From an uncultured Clostridia bacterium (lineage in GTDB: Bacteria; Bacillota; Clostridia; Oscillospirales; Ruminococcaceae): 7,595 nucleotides of DNA. A program made the translations under genes and the position numbers. The notes below the pieces were generated by a model. That model ran no database searches and was not told the DNA's origin. It saw only the letters and a program-made list of their open reading frames with translations. This document shows, piece by piece, positions 1 through 7,240 of the stretch (positions within the stretch are counted from its first letter, which is position 1; each line of letters opens with the position of its first letter). The DNA is taken from assembly GCA_938014855.1 (NCBI GenBank), contig CALLQM010000426.1, positions 1 through 7,595 of the forward strand, written 5' to 3'.

Positions 1-576
1 AGTTCAGTCATTATGATTACACTGGGAACCGGTGTTGGCGGCGGCATTATCATTGATGGAAAAATCTATTCGGGCTTTAACTGTAAAGGTGCAGAGCTTG
101 GACATATGGGTATGGTTTATAACGGAGTACCGTGTACCTGCGGCCGCCGCGGATGCATCGAGTCCTATTGCTCTGTCAGCGCACTGATTCGTATGACGAG
201 GGAGTCTATGCAGCTGCATGCGTCCTCTAAAATGTGGGAACTTGCGGAAAACAGCCTTGATAAAGTCAGCGGCCGCATTGCATTTGATGCAATGCGTGAA
301 GGTGATTCCTATGCGGCTGAGGTCGTACAGCAGTATGAACAGTATATTGCTTATGCGGTTTCCGGTTTGATTAATTTGTTCCAGCCGGAGGCAGTTGTAA
401 TTGGCGGCGGTATCAGCAAAGAAGGCGAAACTCTGTTGGAGCCAATCCGTAAATGGACATACGAACAGTGTTTTAATCATGAAGAAAACAACTGTACGCA
501 AATTTTGCAAGCAAAACTAGGAAATGATGCCGGTATTTTAGGTGCGGCATTATTGGGCAGACAATATCAACTCTAA
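1..576 (+). CDS. ROK-family sugar kinase (glucokinase-like), C-terminal part, 5' truncated by window edge
   Basis: The reading frame is open from base 1 with no start signal, so the gene begins upstream; the ATG at 13 is internal, because it lies just before the family's LGTGVGGG phosphate-binding segment. About 191 residues are present of a family usually near 300-320. Visible features are the LGTGVGGG glycine-rich loop (about bases 22-45), then the ROK zinc site: GH with His at 103-105, followed by CxCGxxGC with Cys at 133-135, 139-141 and 154-156, and a GCIE ending. The C-terminal VVIGGGIS segment (about bases 397-420) and the final NDAGILGAALLG are typical of ROK kinases. These enzymes phosphorylate glucose or amino sugars with ATP in the cytoplasm. 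The catalytic Asp and sugar-binding N-terminal half lie outside the window, so the substrate cannot be fixed; a ROK repressor is less likely but not excluded, since any N-terminal HTH would be missing. It lies 14 bases upstream of murB. Confidence 0.93.
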   Translation, partial: SSVIMITLGTGVGGGIIIDGKIYSGFNCKGAELGHMGMVYNGVPCTCGRRGCIESYCSVSALIRMTRESMQLHASSKMWELAENSLDKVSGRIAFDAMREGDSYAAEVVQQYEQYIAYAVSGLINLFQPEAVVIGGGISKEGETLLEPIRKWTYEQCFNHEENNCTQILQAKLGNDAGILGAALLGRQYQL

Positions 577-580
577 ATTT

Positions 581-585
581 GGAGG
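581..585 (+). promoter_or_regulatory. Shine-Dalgarno site of murB
   Basis: A GGAGG core lies 5 bases before the ATG at 591. It overlaps the in-frame TTG at 579, so that TTG sits within the ribosome binding site and cannot be the real start. This decides the murB start in favour of 591. Confidence 0.85.
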
Positions 586-590
586 ATGGC

Positions 591-1505
591 ATGAGTGAAT
601 TAACAGAACTGCAGGAATTTTGCGAACAAATTCAATGTATCTGTTTAAAAAATGAGCCGATGTCTGTTCATACGACATTCAAAATCGGCGGACCTGCTGA
701 TTTATTCATCCGCCCATGCGATTGGCGGCAGGCTCAGCAGGTGATAAACAAAGCAAAACAACTGAATCTTCCACTCATTTATATTGGAAAAGGATCCGAT
801 TTACTGGTAAAGGATGACGGAATCCGTGGTGTGGTGCTATCGTTCGATGAATTATCAGCAGTACCATCCATTTGTAAGGATGATGATACGCTCATTGAGT
901 GTCCCGCGGGTGTAAGTCTGACAGCGCTTTGTCTTTTTGCGCAGAGAAATAGCTTAACTGGTTTGGAGTTTGCTTATGGCATACCGGGAAGCCTTGGCGG
1001 TGCCGTGTATATGAACGCTGGTGCGTATGGCGGGGAAATGTGTGAAGTCGTAAAAGAAGTATCCTATTTGGATGCGGATGGTGCCTACAAAAAGCGGAAT
1101 CATACAGATTTAGATTTTCGTTATCGCCACAGTTGGTTCTCCGACAATCCGGAATGTCTCATTACAGGTGCATTGATACGTCTGCAAAAAGGAAACGCTC
1201 AAGAGATTCGTGCGAAGATGGACGATTATATGAAGCGGCGAAAGTCCAAACAGCCTCTTGAATATCCAAGTGCGGGTAGTACATTTAAACGTCCGGTCGG
1301 CTCTTATGCATCCTTGTTGATTGACCAGTGCGGACTGAAAGGCCGGCAGGTTGGCGGTGCGATGGTCAGCGATAAACATGCTGGTTTTGTAATTAATCAT
1401 CATGAAGCTACCTGTCAAGATGTGTTAGAATTGATTAAGCTGGTACAGCAAGAAGTAAAAGAAAAAACAGGCTTTTCGCTGGAATGCGAAATTAAACTTT
1501 TATAA
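591..1505 (+). CDS. murB: UDP-N-acetylenolpyruvoylglucosamine reductase
   Basis: MurB reduces UDP-GlcNAc-enolpyruvate to UDP-MurNAc with NADPH and FAD, the second committed step of peptidoglycan precursor synthesis, in the cytoplasm. The start chosen is ATG 591 (304 aa), with GGAGG 5 bases upstream; the frame extends to a TTG at 579 that lies in that ribosome site. The FAD-binding domain shows HTTFKIGGPADLF (residues 27-39), YIGKGSDLLV (from 65) and GIPGSLGGAVYMNAG (130-144). The active-site Tyr-Arg pair is at 178-179 (YRHS). SAGSTFKRP carries the proton-donor Ser230 (E. coli Ser229), and the C-terminal Glu300 in ECEIK matches E. coli Glu325. The length and lack of the extra C-terminal module of the E. 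coli form suggest a type II MurB, as in other Firmicutes. It stops immediately before the rapZ leader, so co-transcription is likely. Confidence 0.97.
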   Translation: MSELTELQEFCEQIQCICLKNEPMSVHTTFKIGGPADLFIRPCDWRQAQQVINKAKQLNLPLIYIGKGSDLLVKDDGIRGVVLSFDELSAVPSICKDDDTLIECPAGVSLTALCLFAQRNSLTGLEFAYGIPGSLGGAVYMNAGAYGGEMCEVVKEVSYLDADGAYKKRNHTDLDFRYRHSWFSDNPECLITGALIRLQKGNAQEIRAKMDDYMKRRKSKQPLEYPSAGSTFKRPVGSYASLLIDQCGLKGRQVGGAMVSDKHAGFVINHHEATCQDVLELIKLVQQEVKEKTGFSLECEIKLL

Positions 1506-1508
1506 ATG

Positions 1509-1517
1509 AGGAAGGGG
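1509..1517 (+). promoter_or_regulatory. Shine-Dalgarno site supporting the TTG start of rapZ
   Basis: The purine run AGGAAGGGG ends 6 bases before TTG 1524. The only in-frame ATG in this area that could be an upstream start (1506) precedes this site and has no purine-rich ribosome site of its own; the bases before it read AAATTAAACTTTTATAA. The site therefore argues that translation begins at 1524. Confidence 0.75.
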
Positions 1518-1523
1518 ATCGAT

Positions 1524-2390
1524 TTGGACTTTGTCATGATCACCGGTATGTCCGGTTCTGGTAAATCACGCGCAATCGCGGCGATGGAAGATATCGGATA
1601 TTATTGTGTTGATAACCTACCGCCCAAAATGGTAAAATCGTTTGTAGACCTTTGCACCCAAGCCTCTGATAAAATCGATAAAGTTGCAATTGTAGTCGAT
1701 GCCCGAAGCAAAGAAGTATTCGGGGATTTATTTGATGGCCTTGAGGAATTTATGGGATCCGCGGACGGATTTCAAACACTATTTCTGGATTGTGATGACA
1801 CCACTCTTATTCAGCGATATAAAGAAACACGCAGAAAACATCCGCTGATAGATCAGGATAATCCAACCGTAGAGGGAGCCATTGAAGAAGAACGCAGGCT
1901 TCTGCATAAGATTCGTAATAGTGCTGACTATATGATTGATACAACCTACCTATCGGTTAATCAGCTAAGAGAAAAGGTCGTAAGCATCTTTTTGAACGAT
2001 AAAAGCCAAGGAATGCTGGTAAATTGTATGTCATTCGGCTTTAAATACGGCTTGCCGAAAGAAGCTGATTTGGTATTTGATGTGCGTTGTTTACCAAACC
2101 CGTTTTATATTCCGGAACTAAAACTAAAAACCGGACTAGAGGTACCCGTTAAGGAATATGTTTTAAAATTTAAACAATCGCAAAAGTTGGCAGAGAAGCT
2201 GTTGGATCTTTTAGATTATCTGCTACCGCTTTATCAAGACGAAGGAAAAACTCAGCTCACCATTGCAATTGGATGTACCGGCGGCAAACATCGTTCGGTT
2301 GTTTTTGCTCAATTATTGGAAGAACATATGCATGAACAGGATGTTCGGTGTACGGTGTCGCATAGAGATATTGCCAAACATAAGGAGTAG
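1524..2390 (+). CDS. rapZ: RNase adapter / nucleotide-binding protein RapZ (YvcJ)
   Basis: RapZ is a P-loop protein. In enterobacteria it binds the GlmZ/GlmY small RNAs and controls glmS; in Bacillus the orthologue YvcJ binds and hydrolyses GTP and affects competence. From TTG 1524 the protein is 288 aa and begins with DFVMITGMSGSGKS, which matches the family N-terminus; an ATG at 1506 would add six residues and has no ribosome site. Walker A GMSGSGKS is at residues 8-15, VDAR at 58-61, TRRKHPL at 102-108, and the C-terminal domain signature GCTGGKHRSV at 250-259, followed by a basic tail (HRDIAKHKE). The C-terminal domain is the part that binds RNA and metabolite in E. coli. The gene follows murB by 18 bases and precedes whiA by 2 bases. 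The partner gene yvcK usually found next to it in Bacillus is absent. The RNA target in this organism is unknown. Confidence 0.95.
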   Translation: MDFVMITGMSGSGKSRAIAAMEDIGYYCVDNLPPKMVKSFVDLCTQASDKIDKVAIVVDARSKEVFGDLFDGLEEFMGSADGFQTLFLDCDDTTLIQRYKETRRKHPLIDQDNPTVEGAIEEERRLLHKIRNSADYMIDTTYLSVNQLREKVVSIFLNDKSQGMLVNCMSFGFKYGLPKEADLVFDVRCLPNPFYIPELKLKTGLEVPVKEYVLKFKQSQKLAEKLLDLLDYLLPLYQDEGKTQLTIAIGCTGGKHRSVVFAQLLEEHMHEQDVRCTVSHRDIAKHKE

Positions 2391-2392
2391 CC

Positions 2393-3313
2393 ATGTCTTT
2401 CACGTATAAAATTAAGAGCGAAATCTGCCATAACAGACCGTTTCGTCAGCGTAACCGAAAGGCGCAGGCATACGGTCTTTTGTTGTTTGGCAAACATTTT
2501 GGAATAGATAGCATTTCGATCCATACAGAGCATAAATTTGTAGCTCGGCTTTACGCAGATTCCATTGCTGACGTGATTGGGCTGACGGATAGCATGACTG
2601 TCCGAGAAGTGAAGCGTCAGCAAAGGCGGAGTATGTATATTGTAACAGTAGACAGCCTGACGGACCGCGTTGCGATTTTATCATATTTTGGGTATAAAGC
2701 GGGTCAAGACTGCTGTTTTATACGGCGGGAGTTGCTTTCGGAATCGGATATTCCGGTGTTTTTAAGTGGCGCATTTCTTGCGGCAGGAACGGTTTCTGAT
2801 CCGAAAAAAGAATATCGATTGGACTTTTCGATTGCCACAAAACAACTTTGTGATGATCTTAATCAGCTTTTAACGGAACTAACTGCGGTGCCCAAAATGA
2901 CGACACGCCGCAATGACTATTTACTTTACTATAAAGAAAGCGAAAACATTGAGGATTTACTGACCTATATCGGAGCATCCAAAGCGTCACTTAATTTAAT
3001 GGAAATTAAAATCGTAAAAGAACTTCGCAACAAAGTAAACCGTGAGACAAATTGCGTTACCGCAAATATATCAAAAACGATTGATGCATCAATGAATCAA
3101 ATTCAGCATATCAAGCTGATTAAATCCACTTGTGGAATTCAAAGTTTGCCAGAGGATTTGCAGGAAATCGCAGTTTTACGTTTGGAAAACCCAGATCTTT
3201 CTCTGCGTGAACTCGGTAAAATGTTGTCTCGTCCAATTTCACGTTCCGGAGTAAACCATCGGTTAAAACGCATTGCAGATTTTGCAGAACAACTGCGTCA
3301 AAAAGGAGAGTAG
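2393..3313 (+). CDS. whiA: DNA-binding protein WhiA (sporulation/cell-division regulator family)
   Basis: WhiA has a degenerate LAGLIDADG-endonuclease-like fold joined to a C-terminal helix-turn-helix. It is needed for sporulation septation in Streptomyces and influences cell division and chromosome segregation in Bacillus. The start ATG 2393 gives 306 aa. Its AAGGAG ribosome site (2382-2387) lies in the last codons of rapZ, which implies translational coupling. The LAGLIDADG-like segment SGAFLAAGTVSDP is at residues 125-137, NRETNCVTANISKT at 216-229, and the HTH region at about 252-300 with LSLRELGKMLSRPISRSGVNHR. The C-terminal half is close to the family consensus; the N-terminal hundred residues are more divergent (RKAQAYGLLLFG in place of the usual Cys-rich AELA-type segment). 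No endonuclease activity is expected from this family. Confidence 0.93.
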   Translation: MSFTYKIKSEICHNRPFRQRNRKAQAYGLLLFGKHFGIDSISIHTEHKFVARLYADSIADVIGLTDSMTVREVKRQQRRSMYIVTVDSLTDRVAILSYFGYKAGQDCCFIRRELLSESDIPVFLSGAFLAAGTVSDPKKEYRLDFSIATKQLCDDLNQLLTELTAVPKMTTRRNDYLLYYKESENIEDLLTYIGASKASLNLMEIKIVKELRNKVNRETNCVTANISKTIDASMNQIQHIKLIKSTCGIQSLPEDLQEIAVLRLENPDLSLRELGKMLSRPISRSGVNHRLKRIADFAEQLRQKGE

Positions 3314-3318
3314 CAATT

Positions 3319-3639
3319 ATGATTATTACAACAACCCCTACAATTGAAGGCAAACGCATCACACAATATAAAGGTATCGTTTTTGGCGAAGTCGTATCCG
3401 GTGTAAATTTTATTAAAGATTTTGCTGCAGGCTTATCTAACTTTTTCGGTGGCAGATCAAATACTTATGAAGATGAGCTAATTGAAGCTCGCCAAAATGC
3501 AATTAAGGAAATGTCCCAACGGGCGACAGATATGGGTGCGAACGCTGTTGTAGGTGTCGATATTGATTACGAAGTATTGGGAGCCGATAACGGAATGCTG
3601 ATGGTTACGGTATCTGGAACAGCAGTGTATGCGGAATAA
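3319..3639 (+). CDS. YbjQ/UPF0145 (DUF74) family protein, function unknown
   Basis: A 106-aa protein matching the small YbjQ/UPF0145 family over its whole length. Characteristic features are the N-terminal strand TTTPTIEGKRI, the GEVVSG segment, and GRSNTYEDEL at about residues 45-54. These are followed by an EARQNAIKEMSQRATDMGANAVVGVDIDYE helix-strand block (55-84, written here as two joined parts: EARQNAIKEMSQRA and TDMGANAVVGVDIDYE), and the closing VSGTAVYAE. The family is sometimes labelled a putative heavy-metal-binding domain, but no conserved Cys/His cluster is visible here and the biochemical role is not established. No signal peptide or membrane segment is seen, so the protein is probably cytoplasmic. 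The ribosome site AAAGGAG (3302-3308) lies in the end of whiA and the gap is 5 bases, which suggests co-transcription and coupling with whiA. Confidence 0.9.
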   Translation: MIITTTPTIEGKRITQYKGIVFGEVVSGVNFIKDFAAGLSNFFGGRSNTYEDELIEARQNAIKEMSQRATDMGANAVVGVDIDYEVLGADNGMLMVTVSGTAVYAE

Positions 3640-3677
3640 ACAAACGGAATTAAAGGATTTTAATAAGGGATGAAATC

Positions 3678-6600
3678 ATGGAAGATTTTGTGCATTTGCA
3701 TGTACATACGGAATATAGTTTACTGGATGGCGCTTGCCGAATTGAACGCTTAATAAAGCGGGTGAAGGAACTGGGGCAAAGCGCGGTTGCAATCACAGAT
3801 CATGGTGTTATGTACGGCGCGGTGGACTTTTATAAGTGTGCGAAAGAAAATGGGATTAAACCGATTATTGGCTGTGAAGTATATGTTGCACCACGAACTC
3901 GGTTTGATAAACAGCACAATTTGGATACTTCACCTTATCATTTGGTTTTGCTTTGTAAGAATCAGGTCGGTTATCAAAATCTTATAAAGCTGGTCTCTGC
4001 CGGATTTGTAGAAGGCTTTTACTCTAAGCCGCGCATAGACCGCGATATCCTCCAGCAATATCATGAAGGACTGATTTGCCTGTCAGCTTGCTTGGCGGGC
4101 GAAGTGCCGCGTAAACTTGCGGACGGTGACTATGAAAAAGCAAAAGAAACCGCACTATGGTACCGCGATCTTTTTGGTGAAGGCAATTATTATATTGAAA
4201 TGCAAAACCATGGGATTCCGCTTCAAAAGCAAATTTTACCGGATTTACTGCGCTTATCACAAGAAACCGGGATCGGGCTTGTTGCTACCAACGATGCACA
4301 TTATATCGAAAAAGAAGATTCAAAAATGCAAAATGTGCTTCTTTGCATTCAAACAAATACGGCAGTAGACCAGCCAGGCAGTTTGGAATTCGAAACAGAA
4401 GAATTCTATATCAAAAGCCGGGAAGAAATGGCGCAATTGTTTGGAAATTACCCAAATGCATTGGAGAATACTTGCAAAATTGCTGATATGTGCAATTTTG
4501 ATTTTGAGTTTGGCAACACAAAACTTCCGCTTTTTATTGCTCCAAATGGGGAAGATAATCTTAGCTATTTTAAACGTCTGTGCTATGAAGGATTGCACCG
4601 CCATTATGGGGACAATCCTCCAAAAAGCGTTGAAGAACGTCTGGAATATGAACTGAAAATCATTATTAAGATGGGATATGTTGAATACTACCTAATAGTA
4701 TTTGATTTTATTCATTATGCCAAAAGTGTCAATATTCCGGTGGGACCGGGCAGAGGCTCCGGTGCAGGAAGTCTTGCGGCATATTGTATCGGGATTACAA
4801 ACATTGATCCAATTCGTTATAATCTGTTGTTTGAGCGCTTTTTGAATCCGGAACGAGTAAGCATGCCGGACTTTGATGTTGATTTCTGCTATGAAAGACG
4901 TCAGGAAGTTATTGAATATGTTGTCAGAAAATACGGTGCAGATCATGTGGCACAAATTATCACGTTTGGAACAATGGCAGCACGAGGCGCCATCCGAGAC
5001 GTTGGGCGTGTACTAAATATCCCGTATCAGCAGGTTGACAGAATTGCAAAATTAGTACCAAATGAATTAAAAATGACACTAAATAAGGCTTTGCAAGTAT
5101 CCGTTGATTTAAAGCAGCTTTATGAATCCGACCCCAAGGTAAAAGAACTTCTTGATATGGCGCGAAAAATTGAGGGAATGCCGCGTCATGCATCTACTCA
5201 TGCAGCAGGTGTTGTCATTACACACAACCCAGTTGATACATATGTTCCGCTCTATAAAAGTGACGAAACCATGCCGGTTACACAGTACACAATGACCACT
5301 TTGGAGGAATTGGGTCTTCTAAAGATGGATTTCTTGGGATTGCGTACACTGACAGTAATTCGCTATGCAGAGGGAGAAATTCAAAAGTATCAGCCCGATT
5401 TTGACATCAATAAAATAGCTCTTAACGATAAAAATACATTTACTATGTTGACGAAAGGGCAGTGCGTTGGCGTTTTCCAGTTTGAATCGGCTGGGATGCG
5501 ATCCGTAATTGCTCAACTCGGGCCGACCTCTATCGAGGATTTAATAGCGGTCATTTCTCTTTATCGTCCCGGCCCGATGGATTCCATTCCCACTTATATA
5601 CGCAACCGACACAATCCAAACTTAATCACCTATAAGCATCCGCTTTTAGAACCAATTTTAAACGTGACTTATGGCTGTATCGTGTATCAGGAACAGGTCA
5701 TGCAGATCTGTCGTGAACTTGGTGGTTATTCCTATGGACGAGCAGATCTTGTGCGTCGTGCAATGTCAAAAAAGAAACACGATGTAATGGAAAAAGAGCG
5801 TGAAGTTTTTGTTGAGGGCGCAATGCAAAATGGAGTTCCAAGAGAGATTGGCAATCAAATTTTTGACGAAATGTCTGCTTTTGCATCGTATGCTTTTAAC
5901 AAGTCACATGCGGCCGCATATGCGATGGTATCCTATCAAACTGCATATTTAAAAAGTCATTATCCAAAGGAATTTATGGCCGCACTTTTGACTAGTGTAT
6001 TGGATAATACCAGTAAGGTTATCGAATATATTGGTGAATGTAATCGGTTAGGCATTAAAGTATTGCCGCCGGATGTCAATACAAGCGTGGAGGGCTTTAC
6101 TGTAAGCGGGGAACATATTCGATTCGGTTTGCTTGCAGTCAAAAATATTGGGCGAGGTTTTATCCATGAGCTGATAAAAGAACGACAGACTCATGGCAAT
6201 TTTCAATCTTTTATTGACTTTTGCGAACGAATGTACGGAAAAGACATGAATAAACGCGCTTTGGAAAGTTTAATTAAATCTGGGGCTTTGGACTGCGCGG
6301 GAAATAACCGCAATCAAATGCTTTCGGGGTATGAAGCTGTTTTAGAAGATATCGATGCGGTAAACAAGCGCAACATCAGCGGACAGATTAATTTTTTTGA
6401 TAATCCTGAGATTGCGCCCAAACAGACACGAGAACTGCCTCCTGTTGAAGAAATGCCGTCCTCTCAGCTTTTGGCAATGGAAAAGGAAACAACAGGTCTT
6501 TATATCAGTGGACACCCACTCGCAAGATATCAGCCCATTATTACAAAATATAAATGCACACTGATTGCTGATATTACTTCAGCGGAGGAACGGGGAAGTA

Positions 6601-7175
6601 AAATACAAGATGGTTCCTCTGTAAAAGTTACAGCCATGGTTACTAGTAAAAAAGTAAAACCTACGCGCAATGGAGATATGATGGCATTTGCGCAGATTGA
6701 AGATACAACCGGAAATATGGAAGTATTGGTGTTTCCGAATGTATACTCAACCTTTTCTTCTCAATTAAACGAAGGCACTGTTGTAGTGATTACAGGACGT
6801 GTCTCGGTTCGTGAAGAAGACGACGCAAAATTGATTGCAGAATCCATTAGCTTTGCGGATGAATATGAACAGACAATGCAAACCCAAGCAGCCGTAAAAC
6901 AGTCTGCATCGGCAAAAAAATCTCCTGTAAAGCATCCGGGTCTATATTTGCGTATAAGCAGCTGTGATGCTCCTGTATTTGAGAAAATTAAAAATTTATT
7001 ATCAATTTTTCATCCTGAAAATCGAGGAGAACCATTTGTTACCGTGTATTTTTATTTTTGTGATACCAAAAAATACAATATTGCCGCTCGGACATTTTGG
7101 GTAGACTATAATTCTGTATTAGATCGAGAATTAAAAAAATTGCTCGGTGAGCAAAATGTAGTATATCGGGTATAA
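3678..7175 (+). CDS. dnaE: DNA polymerase III subunit alpha (DnaE)
   Basis: Replicative C-family DNA polymerase, 1165 aa, close to E. coli DnaE length. The ATG at 3678 follows AAGGGA (3665-3670). An N-terminal PHP domain has HLHVH (H8, H10), D17, H42, E67, H88, C138, D206 and H208. The palm carries VGPGRGSGAGS (355-365), PDFDVDF (catalytic D400, D402) and KMDFLGL (D551), matching E. coli D401, D403 and D555. Further conserved blocks are GVFQFESAGM, SLYRPGPM, RRAMSKKK (693-700) and FNKSHAAAYA (740-749). A helix-hairpin-helix region lies near 795-880, a probable beta-clamp motif QINFF at 903-907, an OB fold at about 981-1055, and a C-terminal domain from about 1087. In Clostridia DnaE normally works with PolC, which is not in this window. 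A gap of 38 bases after the YbjQ gene has no terminator, so the gene probably shares the upstream transcript. The dnaE-pfkA linkage is known in Firmicutes. Confidence 0.98.
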   Translation: MEDFVHLHVHTEYSLLDGACRIERLIKRVKELGQSAVAITDHGVMYGAVDFYKCAKENGIKPIIGCEVYVAPRTRFDKQHNLDTSPYHLVLLCKNQVGYQNLIKLVSAGFVEGFYSKPRIDRDILQQYHEGLICLSACLAGEVPRKLADGDYEKAKETALWYRDLFGEGNYYIEMQNHGIPLQKQILPDLLRLSQETGIGLVATNDAHYIEKEDSKMQNVLLCIQTNTAVDQPGSLEFETEEFYIKSREEMAQLFGNYPNALENTCKIADMCNFDFEFGNTKLPLFIAPNGEDNLSYFKRLCYEGLHRHYGDNPPKSVEERLEYELKIIIKMGYVEYYLIVFDFIHYAKSVNIPVGPGRGSGAGSLAAYCIGITNIDPIRYNLLFERFLNPERVSMPDFDVDFCYERRQEVIEYVVRKYGADHVAQIITFGTMAARGAIRDVGRVLNIPYQQVDRIAKLVPNELKMTLNKALQVSVDLKQLYESDPKVKELLDMARKIEGMPRHASTHAAGVVITHNPVDTYVPLYKSDETMPVTQYTMTTLEELGLLKMDFLGLRTLTVIRYAEGEIQKYQPDFDINKIALNDKNTFTMLTKGQCVGVFQFESAGMRSVIAQLGPTSIEDLIAVISLYRPGPMDSIPTYIRNRHNPNLITYKHPLLEPILNVTYGCIVYQEQVMQICRELGGYSYGRADLVRRAMSKKKHDVMEKEREVFVEGAMQNGVPREIGNQIFDEMSAFASYAFNKSHAAAYAMVSYQTAYLKSHYPKEFMAALLTSVLDNTSKVIEYIGECNRLGIKVLPPDVNTSVEGFTVSGEHIRFGLLAVKNIGRGFIHELIKERQTHGNFQSFIDFCERMYGKDMNKRALESLIKSGALDCAGNNRNQMLSGYEAVLEDIDAVNKRNISGQINFFDNPEIAPKQTRELPPVEEMPSSQLLAMEKETTGLYISGHPLARYQPIITKYKCTLIADITSAEERGSKIQDGSSVKVTAMVTSKKVKPTRNGDMMAFAQIEDTTGNMEVLVFPNVYSTFSSQLNEGTVVVITGRVSVREEDDAKLIAESISFADEYEQTMQTQAAVKQSASAKKSPVKHPGLYLRISSCDAPVFEKIKNLLSIFHPENRGEPFVTVYFYFCDTKKYNIAARTFWVDYNSVLDRELKKLLGEQNVVYRV
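6384..6398 (+). other. Internal beta-clamp binding motif (QINFF) in DnaE
   Basis: Residues 903-907 read QINFF, which fits the clamp-binding consensus QxxLF/QxxFF. The position, between the helix-hairpin-helix region and the OB fold, matches the internal clamp motif of E. coli DnaE (about 920-924). By family knowledge it tethers the polymerase to the DnaN sliding clamp. The two TTT codons give a seven-T run at 6392-6398. Confidence 0.75.
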
Positions 7176-7187
7176 TAAGAGATAAAA

Positions 7188-7220
7188 ACAATAAAAATCT
7201 TTTATTGTCCGTGATTTTTT
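7188..7220 (+). terminator. Weak putative intrinsic terminator after dnaE
   Basis: A 9-bp perfect inverted repeat (ACAATAAAA at 7188-7196, TTTTATTGT at 7200-7208) is closed by a 3-base loop and followed after six bases by a T-run at 7215-7220. The stem has only one G-C pair and the T-run is not adjacent, so termination may be partial. An alternative pairing (AAAAATC 7193-7199 with GATTTTT 7213-7219) is mutually exclusive with it. Confidence 0.4.
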
Positions 7221-7240
7221 ATAAATATACCTTGAAAACC

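Noticed and set aside
13..15. ATG 13 as the true start of the first gene
   Set aside because: It is inside a conserved ROK segment, the frame is open to base 1, and the catalytic N-terminal half would be missing. It is an edge-truncated gene, not a short complete one.
4..510. A 168-codon open frame on the minus strand opposite the ROK kinase
   Set aside because: It has no recognisable family and no context, and the plus-strand frame shows the ROK zinc-site and phosphate-loop motifs. It is a shadow frame.
579..590. TTG 579 as the murB start
   Set aside because: The TTG lies in the GGAGG ribosome site of ATG 591 and has no ribosome site of its own at proper spacing.
3640..3677. Search for a promoter or terminator between the YbjQ gene and dnaE
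   Set aside because: The 38 bases contain only a ribosome site; no stem with a T-run and no convincing -35/-10 pair is visible.
5766..5803. A_AAA_AAG (the E. coli dnaX slippery heptamer) in frame in dnaE at 5768-5774
   Set aside because: It encodes the family-conserved SKKK of the RRAMSKKK motif, and a -1 shift would truncate the polymerase at 5803 within its catalytic region. No stimulatory elements are seen. It shows how easily such heptamers arise by chance here.
5908..5919. 12-bp palindrome ATGCGGCCGCAT within dnaE
   Set aside because: It is explained by codons for the conserved HAAAYA segment; similar GCGGCCGC stretches in the ROK gene are also coding. No paired or spaced copy suggests a binding site.
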